Assembly: GCF_023016805.1 (NCBI RefSeq)
Contig: NZ_JALKCH010000003.1
Span: 1 to 64,000, forward strand
Direction of reading: 5' to 3'
DNA length: 64,000 nucleotides
From: Ancylobacter crimeensis
GTDB lineage: Bacteria > Pseudomonadota > Alphaproteobacteria > Rhizobiales > Xanthobacteraceae
The notes under the pieces were generated by a model, which saw only the letters and a program-made list of their open reading frames with translations, was not told where the DNA came from and did not search any database. Position 1 is the stretch's first letter. The number at the start of each line of letters is the position of its first letter. Made by a program: the position numbers and the translations under genes. Positions 1 through 8,423 of this stretch are shown one piece after another.

Positions 1-127
1 CTGTCGCGGCCATCATGCCGCCTTCAGGCAGAAACTCCACTTATCCGACCTGTCCAAATTTCCCGAGCCAGCTCTCTCTCAGATGTGCCGGGCGTCGACC
101 GTCTTACCCCACGCCTGAAGGATCCGC

Positions 128-1183
128 TTACACCACCTGCACGCCGATGGCCTTAAACAGGGCCTTTACCGGCATATCGGGTTCGAGCCGAAGCTGGCGC
201 GCTGCATCCGGTGTAAGCTGGGACAGCAGGCGAGCCTGGCCTGCCGCGATTTCGACTAGGGTCATCCTGCGATCGGGCGTCTCGCGCAGGTTAAGCACGA
301 CGCCGGATACGATGTTGTCGGCGCTGGTCGGCCCCGGGTCGTCGAGAGCGAGCGACACTTCGCTCGCGGGTACGCGAATGCGACGCCGGGCGCTAGGCGG
401 TTCCTCGATCATCGGTATCCATATCATCACGCCGCCTGCGTCGAGTTTAGTCAAGCCGCGCGTCGGATCGTGCGACACGATCCGCGCCGCTATCACGGCA
501 CCGGCCTGGTTTGCCGAAGCAAAGTCAAGGTCTGCACGGGTAAGAATGTCGCCGACGGGTCCCTGAGCGACGACCGATCCGTTGCGCATCAACACCAGCG
601 TGTCGGCCAGTCGCGCGACCTCGTCGATCGAATGGGTGACGAGAAGCATGGGAATACGCATGTCGTCGTGCAGGCGCGTGAGGAAGGGTAGGATTTCGTC
701 CTTGCGCCCGGCATCGAGCGCGGAGAGAGGCTCATCCATCAAGAGAAGGCGAGGCTGGCGGAGCAAGGCGCGGCCGATGGCCACGCGTTGGCGCTCGCCG
801 CCGGAAAGCTTGCCGGGACGGCGGTCCAGCAGATGACCAATACCCAGCAATTCCACGGTTTCGGCGAAATCCACCGGCCCTGCCTGCGCCCGTTTCATGC
901 CGTAACGCAGGTTGGAATCGACCGTCATATGTGGAAACAGCCGTCCGTCCTGAAATACGACGCCAACCCCACGATCAGCCGGATGCAGATCAGACAGAAC
1001 CACGCCGTCGAGAACGACGCGAACCTCGTCCGCCTTCAGCAGGCCGGAAACCGCGGACATCACCGTGGACTTGCCGCAGCCGGAGGGGCCGAATAGCGCC
1101 GTGACTCCGGGCGTCGGCAAGCAGATGTCGACATCCGCGGAGAATGTCGGGAATGTGTGCTTGAGGTGAATGTCCAGCGTCAT
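128..1183 (-). CDS. modC: Molybdate ABC transporter ATPase ModC
   Basis: This is the ATPase that powers molybdate import with ModB and ModA at the inner membrane. The 351-residue product has Walker A (GPSGCGKST, about residues 32-40), the ABC signature LSGGERQR (about 126-133) and Walker B LLLMDEP (about 146-152). A C-terminal MOBE/TOBE-like oxyanion-binding region follows. The reading frame opens further upstream, but the ATG ending at 1183 is preferred because it forms a classic ATGA overlap with the modB stop. Gene order modA-modB-modC on the minus strand fixes the role. Family assignment is strong from motifs and context. Confidence 0.95.
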   Translation of the reverse strand: MTLDIHLKHTFPTFSADVDICLPTPGVTALFGPSGCGKSTVMSAVSGLLKADEVRVVLDGVVLSDLHPADRGVGVVFQDGRLFPHMTVDSNLRYGMKRAQAGPVDFAETVELLGIGHLLDRRPGKLSGGERQRVAIGRALLRQPRLLLMDEPLSALDAGRKDEILPFLTRLHDDMRIPMLLVTHSIDEVARLADTLVLMRNGSVVAQGPVGDILTRADLDFASANQAGAVIAARIVSHDPTRGLTKLDAGGVMIWIPMIEEPPSARRRIRVPASEVSLALDDPGPTSADNIVSGVVLNLRETPDRRMTLVEIAAGQARLLSQLTPDAARQLRLEPDMPVKALFKAIGVQVV

Positions 1184-1863
1184 GGGCGCAGCCGCTTTCC
1201 AACCCACTCACCCAGCAACAGGCCGCCAACCGCCAGAATGACGGAGATCGTCGCCAGTTTGGCGGCCGCCTCCTCCCCGCCCGGCGTCTGCAGCGCTGTG
1301 AAGATGGCCAGCGGCAGGGTCTGGGTCTGACCGGGAACGTTCGAGGCAAAGGTGATGACCGCACCGAACTCGCCGAGACTGGCGGCATAGGCTGTGATCG
1401 CCCCCGAGACGACGCCAGGCGCCATCAAGGGCAGGGTGACAGTGAAGAAGGTGTCGAGGCGCTTTGCGCCGAGCGTGCTTGCCGCATCTTCCAGTCCGCT
1501 GTCCACGCTGTCGAGCGACAGTCGGATGGCGCGCACCATCAGCGGAAAGGTCATGACGGCACAGGCGAGTGCCGCGCCGGACGCGGTGAAGACAAGCCGG
1601 ATCCCGAACCAGTCGTTGAGCAGACTGCCGATGGGCCCGCGAACGCCGAACACCACCAGCAACATCCAGCCGACCACTACGGGCGGCAGGACCAGCGGCA
1701 AATGGACGACGATGTTGAGTACGGAGCGAAATGGCAGGCGCGGCCATCTGAGCAAAAGCGAGACGAGGATGGCAACCGGGAGACCCATGGCCACCGCATT
1801 CGCTGCGACGATCAGACTTAGCCGGATCGCCTGCCACTCGTAATTGTTGAGTTCAAACCACAT
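1180..1863 (-). CDS. modB: Molybdate ABC transporter permease ModB
   Basis: This is the 227-residue inner-membrane permease of the molybdate importer. It is strongly hydrophobic, with about five membrane segments. It carries the cytoplasmic EAA-type loop (EDAASTLGAKRLDTFFTVTLP-like region around residues 125-145) that docks onto the ModC ATPase. Length is normal for ModB. It starts 21 nt after the modA stop and overlaps modC by 4 nt, so the three genes are almost certainly one transcript. Confidence 0.95.
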   Translation of the reverse strand: MWFELNNYEWQAIRLSLIVAANAVAMGLPVAILVSLLLRWPRLPFRSVLNIVVHLPLVLPPVVVGWMLLVVFGVRGPIGSLLNDWFGIRLVFTASGAALACAVMTFPLMVRAIRLSLDSVDSGLEDAASTLGAKRLDTFFTVTLPLMAPGVVSGAITAYAASLGEFGAVITFASNVPGQTQTLPLAIFTALQTPGGEEAAAKLATISVILAVGGLLLGEWVGKRLRP

Positions 1864-1884
1864 GGTCGGACCCGAGCCATGCCA

Positions 1885-2667
1885 TCAGGGCGTGGTGAAG
1901 CCGAACGACCTGTAGATTTCTAAAGCCTCGGGACCGATGAGGAAGGCGAGTACAGCCCGGGCGTCTGGCGAATCCTGCGCCTTGACCAGGACAAAGGGGT
2001 AAGTGACAGCCTCGTGTGACTCCTTCGGGAATATGCCGACGATCTTCACTCGGGTGGAGACGGCGGCATCGGTCTCGTACACGATGCCAAGTGGCGCCTC
2101 TCCTCGTTCGACCAGCAGCATGGCCGAGCGGACGCTGTCAGCGCGGGCAAGACGCGGGTTGATGGCGGTCCACTGGTTCATCCAGGTCAACGCCTGTTCG
2201 GCGTAACGTCCAACTGGCACATGCGCCGGATCGCCGGTGGCGAGGCGACCATTTCGGCCAAGCAGTGCGACGAGATCCGTCGTCTTCGTCAGATCGAGCC
2301 TGGTCAAAGAACTGTTGTTGGGCGCGATGAGAACGAGCCGGTTGCCGATGGGCGATACGCGCGATGATTTGACCAGAAGGCCACGCTCGATGCCCCAGTC
2401 CGCCCAGCGCTCATCTGCGGAGATGAAGACGGCAGCCTTGGCACTCTGGTCGATTTGTCGGATCAGCGTGGATGACGCCGCGAAATTGAACTGAAGCGAT
2501 GCATTTCCATGGGCGACCCAGGCATCGTTTACCTTACGAAGGGCGTCCGACATGCTGGCGGCAGCGAAAACCGTCTGCGTGCTGGTTACAGGAGCCTGCG
2601 CCCGCGCAGTCCCCGTGAGCGATGCGAGGAAGACAAGGAAGGCGGCGAACGCTCTCGACAGTGACAT
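1885..2667 (-). CDS. modA: Molybdate-binding periplasmic protein ModA
   Basis: This is the periplasmic binding protein that captures molybdate (or tungstate) and delivers it to ModBC. The 260-residue product starts with a Sec signal peptide ending near TARAQA. The ModA hallmark AAASMSDALRKV follows directly, and IGNRLVLIAP lies mid-protein. The gene is first in the modABC operon. A dyad resembling a ModE-type Mo-box sits about 10 nt before the start codon, suggesting repression when molybdenum is plentiful. Confidence 0.95.
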   Translation of the reverse strand: MSLSRAFAAFLVFLASLTGTARAQAPVTSTQTVFAAASMSDALRKVNDAWVAHGNASLQFNFAASSTLIRQIDQSAKAAVFISADERWADWGIERGLLVKSSRVSPIGNRLVLIAPNNSSLTRLDLTKTTDLVALLGRNGRLATGDPAHVPVGRYAEQALTWMNQWTAINPRLARADSVRSAMLLVERGEAPLGIVYETDAAVSTRVKIVGIFPKESHEAVTYPFVLVKAQDSPDARAVLAFLIGPEALEIYRSFGFTTP

Positions 2668-2676
2668 GAGGGCACC

Positions 2677-2702
2677 AAGCTATATATCTTCCGATATAAC
2701 TT
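2677..2702 (-). promoter_or_regulatory. Mo-box-like inverted repeat upstream of modA
   Basis: The arms AAGCTATAT (2677-2685) and ATATAACTT (2694-2702) are inverted repeats with one mismatch, separated by 8 nt. The TATA-rich arms resemble the known ModE/MopAB operator, in which two TATATA-type halves are separated by about 6 nt. The position, 10 nt upstream of the modA ATG, fits a repressor site. No modE gene is in the window, so the regulator is inferred. Confidence 0.6.
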
Positions 2703-2976
2703 GGTCGCAGATAATTCTAAAATCGGCAAGAGGTATTTTATTCTTCGGGTGAGGGCGTTGAGGATATAATGAAGTTCTAACGCTGCTGTCTTGCTTTGCT
2801 ATCAGAGCGCAATGATAAAACTAAGACAGTTACAATAAATCTCAAGAAAATCGGTTATACCGACTGCTTAAATGACCCAACGACATGGTTGATGCGAAGG
2901 CGTGATACGCTAGCATAATGTCTGACATCTTTGCGAAATGCGGCTTATATCCAAAGAGTACGACGCCATGGCGTAC
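2703..2976. other. AT-rich intergenic stretch between modA and an amidotransferase remnant
   Basis: No credible ORF is seen. The stretch is clearly more AT-rich than its surroundings, and the next block to the right is decayed. A hairpin with the core ACGCCATGGCGT (2963-2974), flanked by GAGT and ACTC, straddles the end of the amidotransferase frame and could act as a transcript end for it. The modA promoter should lie near 2700-2760. Confidence 0.4.
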
Positions 2977-3591
2977 TCAAGCCGACATCAACGGCGAGAG
3001 CGCGGGAGAGTCCACATTCACTCCGGCGAGAGCGGGATATGTCTCGCCGAACGTATTATCCAGCCAGCGGTTGAGCACCGAGCCGGCAATTTCAGCGGCT
3101 GGGGGAGCGTAATGCCGCCCGTCTCTACGCAGCAGCCATACGTCGATATCGGTTCCAGCGAGTTCCACGGCATGACCGATATACCACTCATCGAGCCCGT
3201 GCGCATCCGCCTCGATGTGAAACTGCAGGGCAAGCCCGCCATCCCCAGAGCTGAAGGCTTGGTTCGGATAGACGGCATTGGACGCCAGCCGCGGCGCACT
3301 ATCGCGGAGATCGAATATATCGCAATGCCAGTGCAGAACCCTGACACCGTCTTGGGCAAGCGGGGCCAGCGGTGAGGAAAAACCTTTGGTCGTCAGCGAT
3401 ATCGCACCCCGGCCAATTTCTTTGGTCGCGCCCTCGTAGACGCGCGCTCCAAGAGTGGCCGCCATGAGTTGGGCGCTGAGACAGATGCCGAGCACCGGCT
3501 GGCCATGTGACAGCCGCCACTCGATGAGCCTCTTCTCGCTTGCTAGCAAGCGGTAGATCACCATGTCTGCGACGCCCATCGGCCCGCCCAA
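2977..3591 (-). pseudogene. N-truncated class I glutamine amidotransferase-like protein
   Basis: The frame encodes the C-terminal two thirds of a class I (GuaA/YfeJ-like) glutamine amidotransferase. Homology starts at the LGGPMGV motif. The nucleophile elbow GICLSAQ (Cys codon at 3481-3483) and the FHIEAD motif supplying His and Glu are intact. The usual first 55-60 residues are missing. The open frame continues upstream to 3912, but that part is out-of-frame or chimeric DUF2325-derived sequence, not amidotransferase. It is therefore most likely a truncated gene joined to another remnant near 3595-3603. Expression of a chimeric 311-residue protein from 3912 cannot be excluded. Confidence 0.7.
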
Positions 3592-3603
3592 ACGAGATCC
3601 CAG

Positions 3604-4035
3604 TAAGGGCGGCCTAGTAGGCGGGAATGTCACCACGAGCGAGCGCATCCTGCCAGAGGCCACGCACCTCGGCCGTCGTGTGCGACTTGGCGAAACGCCG
3701 GAGTGCACCCTCATGGCGCTTGTCGAGCGCCTTGTGCAGCGTCTTGCTGGTGAGATCGCTCCGACCCGAACCTGCCACCGCATAGCCGTTAAGCTTGTGA
3801 TCGCTGGCGGAGGGGGCGTCGCCTGATGCAGCTTAACCAAAAGCTGCCGCAGTTCCCCCGTCATCAGGCAGGTGTCGATGACCAAGCAATGCAGTGAGGG
3901 CGCCAGATCCAAGAGATGGCGGCGCGACGTGCCTGTCAGCGCGCTGCCGGGGGCTTCGAAGGTCTAGGAGCCCCGGAACGTCTCGCTGATGGAGGCGCGC
4001 GCGGCCGGGTGCCGGAGGATCGAGGAGGAAGGCAT
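3604..4035 (-). pseudogene. DUF2325-like gene remnant with two nonsense codons and a frameshift
   Basis: A start at 4035 reads 23 codons and hits TAG at 3964-3966. The same frame continues with LHCLVIDTCLMTGELR, which resembles the N-terminal signature of DUF2325 proteins. After a C-rich tract near 3800 the similarity moves to another frame (KLNGYAVAG, then KTLHKALDKRHEGALRRFAK and LWQDALARGDIPAY). It then meets a second TAG at 3614-3616, where the family usually has Trp. The rest of the gene is gone, replaced by the amidotransferase remnant. The DUF2325 name is from memory of family motifs and is moderately certain; the decay is directly visible. Confidence 0.6.
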
Positions 4036-4171
4036 GCCAACTCCGTATCGATATATACAGATGGAAGTCGGGCCGGTGCGGCGAATTCGCCATTCCCGGC
4101 GACCAACGTTTCATCGCGCCGGGCGATTATTTGTGCAGCCGGCCGGCTTGCATCGCCGCGCCATTCGAGGC

Positions 4172-4193
4172 GTTATATCCATCAAGATATATC
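4172..4193. promoter_or_regulatory. Second Mo-box-like dyad
   Basis: GTTATATC (4172-4179), a 6-nt spacer and GATATATC (4186-4193) form an inverted repeat with one mismatch. Read in the modA direction, the element before modA has the same halves, GTTATATC and GATATAT, with a 4-nt spacer. It lies about 100 nt before gntR and about 140 nt before the DUF2325-like remnant, so either could be the original target. Binding by a molybdenum-responsive regulator is inferred. Confidence 0.45.
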
Positions 4194-4279
4194 AAAGACA
4201 GTCACCAGAAAAGTTGGCGCGGCGGCGGGCGTTTTGGGCACAACAGTGTTCGGCAACGACGTTTTCTGTGCGGCTTAAT

Positions 4280-4291
4280 TTGGGATCCCAA
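4280..4291. promoter_or_regulatory. Perfect 12-bp palindrome abutting the gntR start
   Basis: TTGGGATCCCAA is a perfect palindrome ending one base before the gntR ATG, where a ribosome binding site would normally be. FadR-subfamily GntR regulators commonly bind short palindromes of this size near their own genes. Autoregulation is therefore plausible but not shown. Confidence 0.5.
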
Positions 4292-4292
4292 T

Positions 4293-5060
4293 ATGAATTC
4301 CATATCGAATTTGGTTTCAGGCAGTCCCGGTGGCGACCGAACGGATATCCCGGCCGGCGAGAGGCCTCGTACGCTGGCGAAGGACGTCTATGCCCGGCTG
4401 AAACAGGCGATCTTCGATTTCCGCATGCCGCCGGGACAGCGTTATTCCGAGCAGGAGCTCTGCGGTGCGCTGGAGGTCTCGCGCACGCCGCTGCGGCTGG
4501 CGCTGCATATTCTTGCCCATGAAGGCTTCGTCGCGAATGTCGGCGGGCATTCGGCGTGGATGGTCCGCCCCCTCGACCTCGCCTATTATGAGGATCTCTA
4601 CGATTTCCGCGTCGAGCTGGAAGTCCTCGCCTGGCGCCGCGCGGCTTCGCACCCCTCAGCGCCGGTGCTCGGTGAGCTTGTCGCCTTCTGGCAGGCGCCG
4701 GCCGGGCAGCGTCCGCTGGAAGGGCACCACGTCGCCGAGCAGGACGAGATGTTTCATCGCACCATCGTCGGCCTGTTCGGCAACCGCGCCATGCTGCGCA
4801 GCTTCGACGAGCTGACGGACCGCATCCGCATCATTCGCCGCCTCGACTTCGTCAGCCCCAAGCGCATCGCCACGACCTATAACGAGCACGCCGCCCTGCT
4901 CGACGCTGTGCGGGATGGCGATGCGGATCGGGCCGAGCGCCTCATCCGCGCGCATATCGAAGCCTCGCGCGTCGAGATCCGCCGCCTGACCTTTCACCAC
5001 CTGAGCCTCGCCACCTCCGCCGCCCGGCAGGGCTTCCAAGGGACAGGCGCGGGATCGTGA
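4293..5060 (+). CDS. GntR-family (FadR/FCD type) transcriptional regulator
   Basis: This 255-residue regulator has an N-terminal winged helix-turn-helix (about residues 28-95; motifs YARLKQAIFDFRMPPGQRY and LEVSRTPLRLAL). An all-helical FCD ligand-binding domain follows (about 105-235; EQDEMFHRTIV and YNEHAALLDAVRDGD). The ATG at 4293 is chosen because it places the wHTH at the normal distance from the N-terminus. The longer open frame upstream has no homology-like sequence. It precedes, and probably controls, the flavin monooxygenase and aldehyde dehydrogenase genes. The effector is unknown, perhaps the substrate of the monooxygenase. Confidence 0.85.
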   Translation: MNSISNLVSGSPGGDRTDIPAGERPRTLAKDVYARLKQAIFDFRMPPGQRYSEQELCGALEVSRTPLRLALHILAHEGFVANVGGHSAWMVRPLDLAYYEDLYDFRVELEVLAWRRAASHPSAPVLGELVAFWQAPAGQRPLEGHHVAEQDEMFHRTIVGLFGNRAMLRSFDELTDRIRIIRRLDFVSPKRIATTYNEHAALLDAVRDGDADRAERLIRAHIEASRVEIRRLTFHHLSLATSAARQGFQGTGAGS

Positions 5061-5132
5061 GAGCGGGATCACCGGACAGGTGAACCCGGTCTTTCGTGCA
5101 GCCTGAAACAGCTTCGAGACGAGTAATCCGAC

Positions 5133-6455
5133 ATGCAGAAGAAAATGCTCAGCCTGGCTCTGTTCCTGTTTCCCGGGCAGCATCTGGGGGCATGGCGCCT
5201 GCCCGACGCTATCCCTGAAATGGATGTGGGCATCGAGCACTATGTGCGGGCGGCGCAGCTGGCGGAAGAAGCGAAGCTGGACGCCATATTCTTCGAGGAT
5301 CAGGCCGCCCTGCCGCGCGCCAATGACATCGCGGAAGGCGACACCTATGGCGCCGCCCACCCGCGCTCGATCCATTTCGATCCGATGATGGTGCTGCCGG
5401 CCCTCGCCATGCACACGAAGCATCTCGGCCTTGCCGCGACCTCGACAGCAAGCTTCAACGAGCCCTACAACCTCGCGCGCCGCTTCGCCTCCATCGACTT
5501 CATCAGCAATGGCCGCGCCGGCTGGAATCTGGTCACCTCGTTCAACGAGAACGAGGCGCAGAATTTCGGTCTCGACGCCCATCTCGAACATGGCGCGCGC
5601 TATGAACGGGCCAGCGAATTCATTGATGTCGTGACCGGCCTTTGGGACTCGTGGGAGGAGGACGCCGTCACCCGGGATAAGGAAACCGGCGTCTATTTCG
5701 ACGTCGAAAAAATGCATTTCCTCCGCCATGAGGGGAAGTTCTTCAAGGTTCGCGGGCCACTCACCATGGGGCGGAGCCCGCAGGGCCGGCCGGTGATCTT
5801 CCAGGCCGGATCGTCCGAGCCGGGGCGAGAACTCGCGGCACGCACGGCCGATGTGGTGTTCACCCTGCAGACGGATATCGCCGAGAGCCGGGCCTTCCGC
5901 GACGATATCCGCGCGCGTGCCGTCCGCTTCGGTCGCGACCCGGACAAGATCAAGATCCTCGTCGGGGCCACGCCGATCGTCGGCACAACCGATGAGGAGG
6001 CGCAGGAGCTGCGCATACGGATGCGGGAGCTAATCCCGGAAGAGCTCGCCATCAGCCACCTCATGCCGCATTCCGGCGGTGTCGACTTCCGCACATATGA
6101 TCTGAATGGCCCGATGCCGGATCTGCCGGAAACCAATGCCGGCAAGTCTCATCGCAGCGCCATCGTCGCCCTTGCCCGCAGCGAGAACCTCTCAATCCTC
6201 CAGACGGCGCGTCGTTTTGCCGAGGGCAGCTATCTGAAGCTGGTCGGCGCGCCGGCGACGGTCGCCGACCGGATGCAGGCATGGCGGGAAGCGGATGCCT
6301 GCGACGGCTTCCTCGTGGTGCCGACCCACTACCCCACGGGAGTGGAGGATTTCACCCGCCGCGTCGTGCCGGAGCTGCAGCGGCGCGGCTTCTTCCGCAC
6401 CGAATATACCGGCAAGCACCTGCGCGATCATCTCGGCGTCACCTCCTACAGCTGA
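5133..6455 (+). CDS. FMNH2-dependent monooxygenase of the NtaA/SnaA/DszA family
   Basis: The 440-residue product belongs to the bacterial luciferase-like nitrilotriacetate monooxygenase component A family. These enzymes use reduced FMN from a separate reductase to attack C-N, C-S or similar bonds. Visible family motifs are the LGAWR region near the N-terminus, EDQAALPR, HFDPMMVLPALAM, the NEPYNLARRFASIDFIS-like stretch, RAGWNLVTSFN, QAGSSEPGRELAARTADVVF and the C-terminal FLVVPTHYP. Length is typical. No flavin reductase (component B) is in the window. It sits 72 nt after gntR and 44 nt before an aldehyde dehydrogenase, which suggests its product includes an aldehyde. The substrate is not predictable. 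Confidence 0.88.
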   Translation: MQKKMLSLALFLFPGQHLGAWRLPDAIPEMDVGIEHYVRAAQLAEEAKLDAIFFEDQAALPRANDIAEGDTYGAAHPRSIHFDPMMVLPALAMHTKHLGLAATSTASFNEPYNLARRFASIDFISNGRAGWNLVTSFNENEAQNFGLDAHLEHGARYERASEFIDVVTGLWDSWEEDAVTRDKETGVYFDVEKMHFLRHEGKFFKVRGPLTMGRSPQGRPVIFQAGSSEPGRELAARTADVVFTLQTDIAESRAFRDDIRARAVRFGRDPDKIKILVGATPIVGTTDEEAQELRIRMRELIPEELAISHLMPHSGGVDFRTYDLNGPMPDLPETNAGKSHRSAIVALARSENLSILQTARRFAEGSYLKLVGAPATVADRMQAWREADACDGFLVVPTHYPTGVEDFTRRVVPELQRRGFFRTEYTGKHLRDHLGVTSYS

Positions 6456-6499
6456 CGCGCCCGCATTCTGACAAGAACAAAACCTTCCACGAGGACACC

Positions 6500-7975
6500 A
6501 TGAACCCGGCTTCCTTCGATCTCGTCGACGGCATCCCGCACTACAAGCTCTTCATCGACGGCGAGTGGGTGACGTCTTCCCGCAACCAGCTGGTGGACGA
6601 TCGCAATCCCGCCACCGGCGAGGTGTTCGCCCGCACCCAGCAGGCGGGTGCCGAAGAGGTGCGGCGCGCCATCGAGTCCTCCCACCGCGCCGCGCAGAGC
6701 TGGGGCAAGACGCTGGTTTCCGAGCGCGAGGTGCTGCTGCTGCGCACGGCGGACGTGATCCAGCGCCGCACGCCGGTGATCCGCGACATGCTGATCGAGG
6801 AATGTGGCTCGGTGTTCTCCAAGGCGCTGTGGGAGATCGAGTATGTGGTCGATGCGCTGCGCACGGCGGCGGGCGATGCGCGTCACGTCATGGGCGAGAC
6901 CATGCCGATGACGATGCCGGGGCAGCTCTCTATCTCGGTGCGCAAGCCGCTCGGCGTCATCGCCGGCATCGCGCCGTTCAACTCGCCCTTCCTGCTGTCG
7001 ATGAAGAAGATCGTCTATGCGCTGGCGACCGGAAACACCTTCATCCTTAAGCCTTCCGAGGAGACGCCGGTCTCCGGCGCGCTGATCGCCGATCTTTTCC
7101 AGGAGGCGGGCCTGCCGCCGGGCGTGCTCAACGTCGTGCCGGGCGTGCCGGCCGAGGTCGGCGACCTGCTGATCGCCGATCCACGGGTGAAGATGATCAC
7201 CTTCACCGGTTCGACCCGCACCGGCCGCCACCTCGCGGTGGAAGCGGCCAAGTATCTCAAGAAGTTCACGCTGGAAATGGGCGGCAAGAGCCCGCTCATC
7301 GTGCTGAAGGACGCCGATCTCGACTATGCGGTGGACGCCGCCGCCTTCGGCATCTTCCTGCATCAGGGGCAGGTGTGCATGGCCAACTCCAAGGTCATCA
7401 TAGAGGCGCCGCTGTTCGATGCCTTCATGGAGAAGTTCAAGGCGAAGACCGCCACCATCAAGGTTGGCGACCCGCGCGATCCGGATACGGTGATCGGCCC
7501 GCTGATCCGCGCCCGCCAGTGCGACTTCATCGACAGCCAGCTCGCCGATGCGCAGGAGAAGGGCGCCGCCGTCGTGATGGGCGGCACGCATGAGGGGCAG
7601 TTCTACCAGCCGACCGTGCTGTCCGGCGTGACGCCCGACATGCGCATCTATCAAGAGGAAAGCTTCGGCCCGGTGGTCTCGCTGTTCCGCGCCGAGGACG
7701 AGGAAGACGCTTTGCGCATCGCCAACGACACCGAGTACGGCCTTGCGGCGGCCGTGATCACCAATGATCTGCAGAAGGCGATGGACCTCTCGCTCCGGCT
7801 CGAATCCGGGATGGTGCATGTCAATGACACGACTATTTCCGACGAGCCGCACGTGCCCTTTGGCGGCGTGAAAAACTCCGGATTCGGTCGCGAGGGCGGC
7901 CGCTATTCGCTCGAAGAACTCACCGAGGTGAAGTGGGTCACCATCCAGATGGGCAAGCGCGTCTTCCCGTTCTGA
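6500..7975 (+). CDS. NAD(P)+-dependent aldehyde dehydrogenase
   Basis: The 491-residue protein has the full ALDH architecture. The NAD-binding region includes GVIAGIAPFNSP and KPSEETP, then FTGSTRTGR. The catalytic Glu259 lies in LEMGGKSP, the catalytic Cys293 in GQVCM, and the ESFGPV motif is near residue 390. The ATG at 6500 is preferred over the longer frame because GAGGA lies 5-9 nt upstream. It is co-directional with and closely follows the flavin monooxygenase, so it likely oxidises the aldehyde released by that enzyme. The exact substrate is unknown. Confidence 0.9.
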   Translation: MNPASFDLVDGIPHYKLFIDGEWVTSSRNQLVDDRNPATGEVFARTQQAGAEEVRRAIESSHRAAQSWGKTLVSEREVLLLRTADVIQRRTPVIRDMLIEECGSVFSKALWEIEYVVDALRTAAGDARHVMGETMPMTMPGQLSISVRKPLGVIAGIAPFNSPFLLSMKKIVYALATGNTFILKPSEETPVSGALIADLFQEAGLPPGVLNVVPGVPAEVGDLLIADPRVKMITFTGSTRTGRHLAVEAAKYLKKFTLEMGGKSPLIVLKDADLDYAVDAAAFGIFLHQGQVCMANSKVIIEAPLFDAFMEKFKAKTATIKVGDPRDPDTVIGPLIRARQCDFIDSQLADAQEKGAAVVMGGTHEGQFYQPTVLSGVTPDMRIYQEESFGPVVSLFRAEDEEDALRIANDTEYGLAAAVITNDLQKAMDLSLRLESGMVHVNDTTISDEPHVPFGGVKNSGFGREGGRYSLEELTEVKWVTIQMGKRVFPF

Positions 7976-7982
7976 TCCCCCG

Positions 7983-8423
7983 GTGACAGTGCCGACCGCG
8001 CCGGGCAATCTCGCTCTGGTTCGGGGTGAAACGCTTGGTGTGGTCGGCGCTTTCGGGCCGTGGAACGACCCTCTGGAGATGGCAACCTGGCAGCTGGCGC
8101 CGGCGCTCACCTCAGGCAACAGAGCGGTGCTGAAGCCCGCCGAACACTCGCCGCTCTCCGCATTGCGGCGGGCGAAGCTGGCTCTGAAAGCCAGTATTCT
8201 GCCCGGCGTGCTTAATGTGGTCCCCGGCTTCGGCGAGACGGCGGGCCAGGCGCTCGGCCTGCACATGGATGTCGACTGCCTCGCCTTTACCGGCTGGACC
8301 GAGGTCAGCAAGTACTTCCTTAGCTATTCCGGCCAGTCCAACATGAAGCAGGTCTGGTTGGAATGCGGTGGCAAGAGCCCGAATATCGTGTTAGGCAGCG
8401 GCCTCATAATTTTGCGCGTCTGA
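7983..8423 (+). pseudogene. PuuC-like aldehyde dehydrogenase fragment
   Basis: This short open frame is a central piece of a second, different aldehyde dehydrogenase. It resembles the gamma-glutamyl-gamma-aminobutyraldehyde dehydrogenase (PuuC) type (LGVVGAFGPWNDP, VLKPAEHSPLSALR, DVDCLAFTGWTEV, MKQVWLECGGKSPNIV). It lacks the N-terminal roughly 120 residues and everything after the Glu motif, including the catalytic Cys region. It cannot be an active enzyme. It begins 8 nt after the intact ALDH gene and leads into insertion-sequence debris. Confidence 0.85.
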
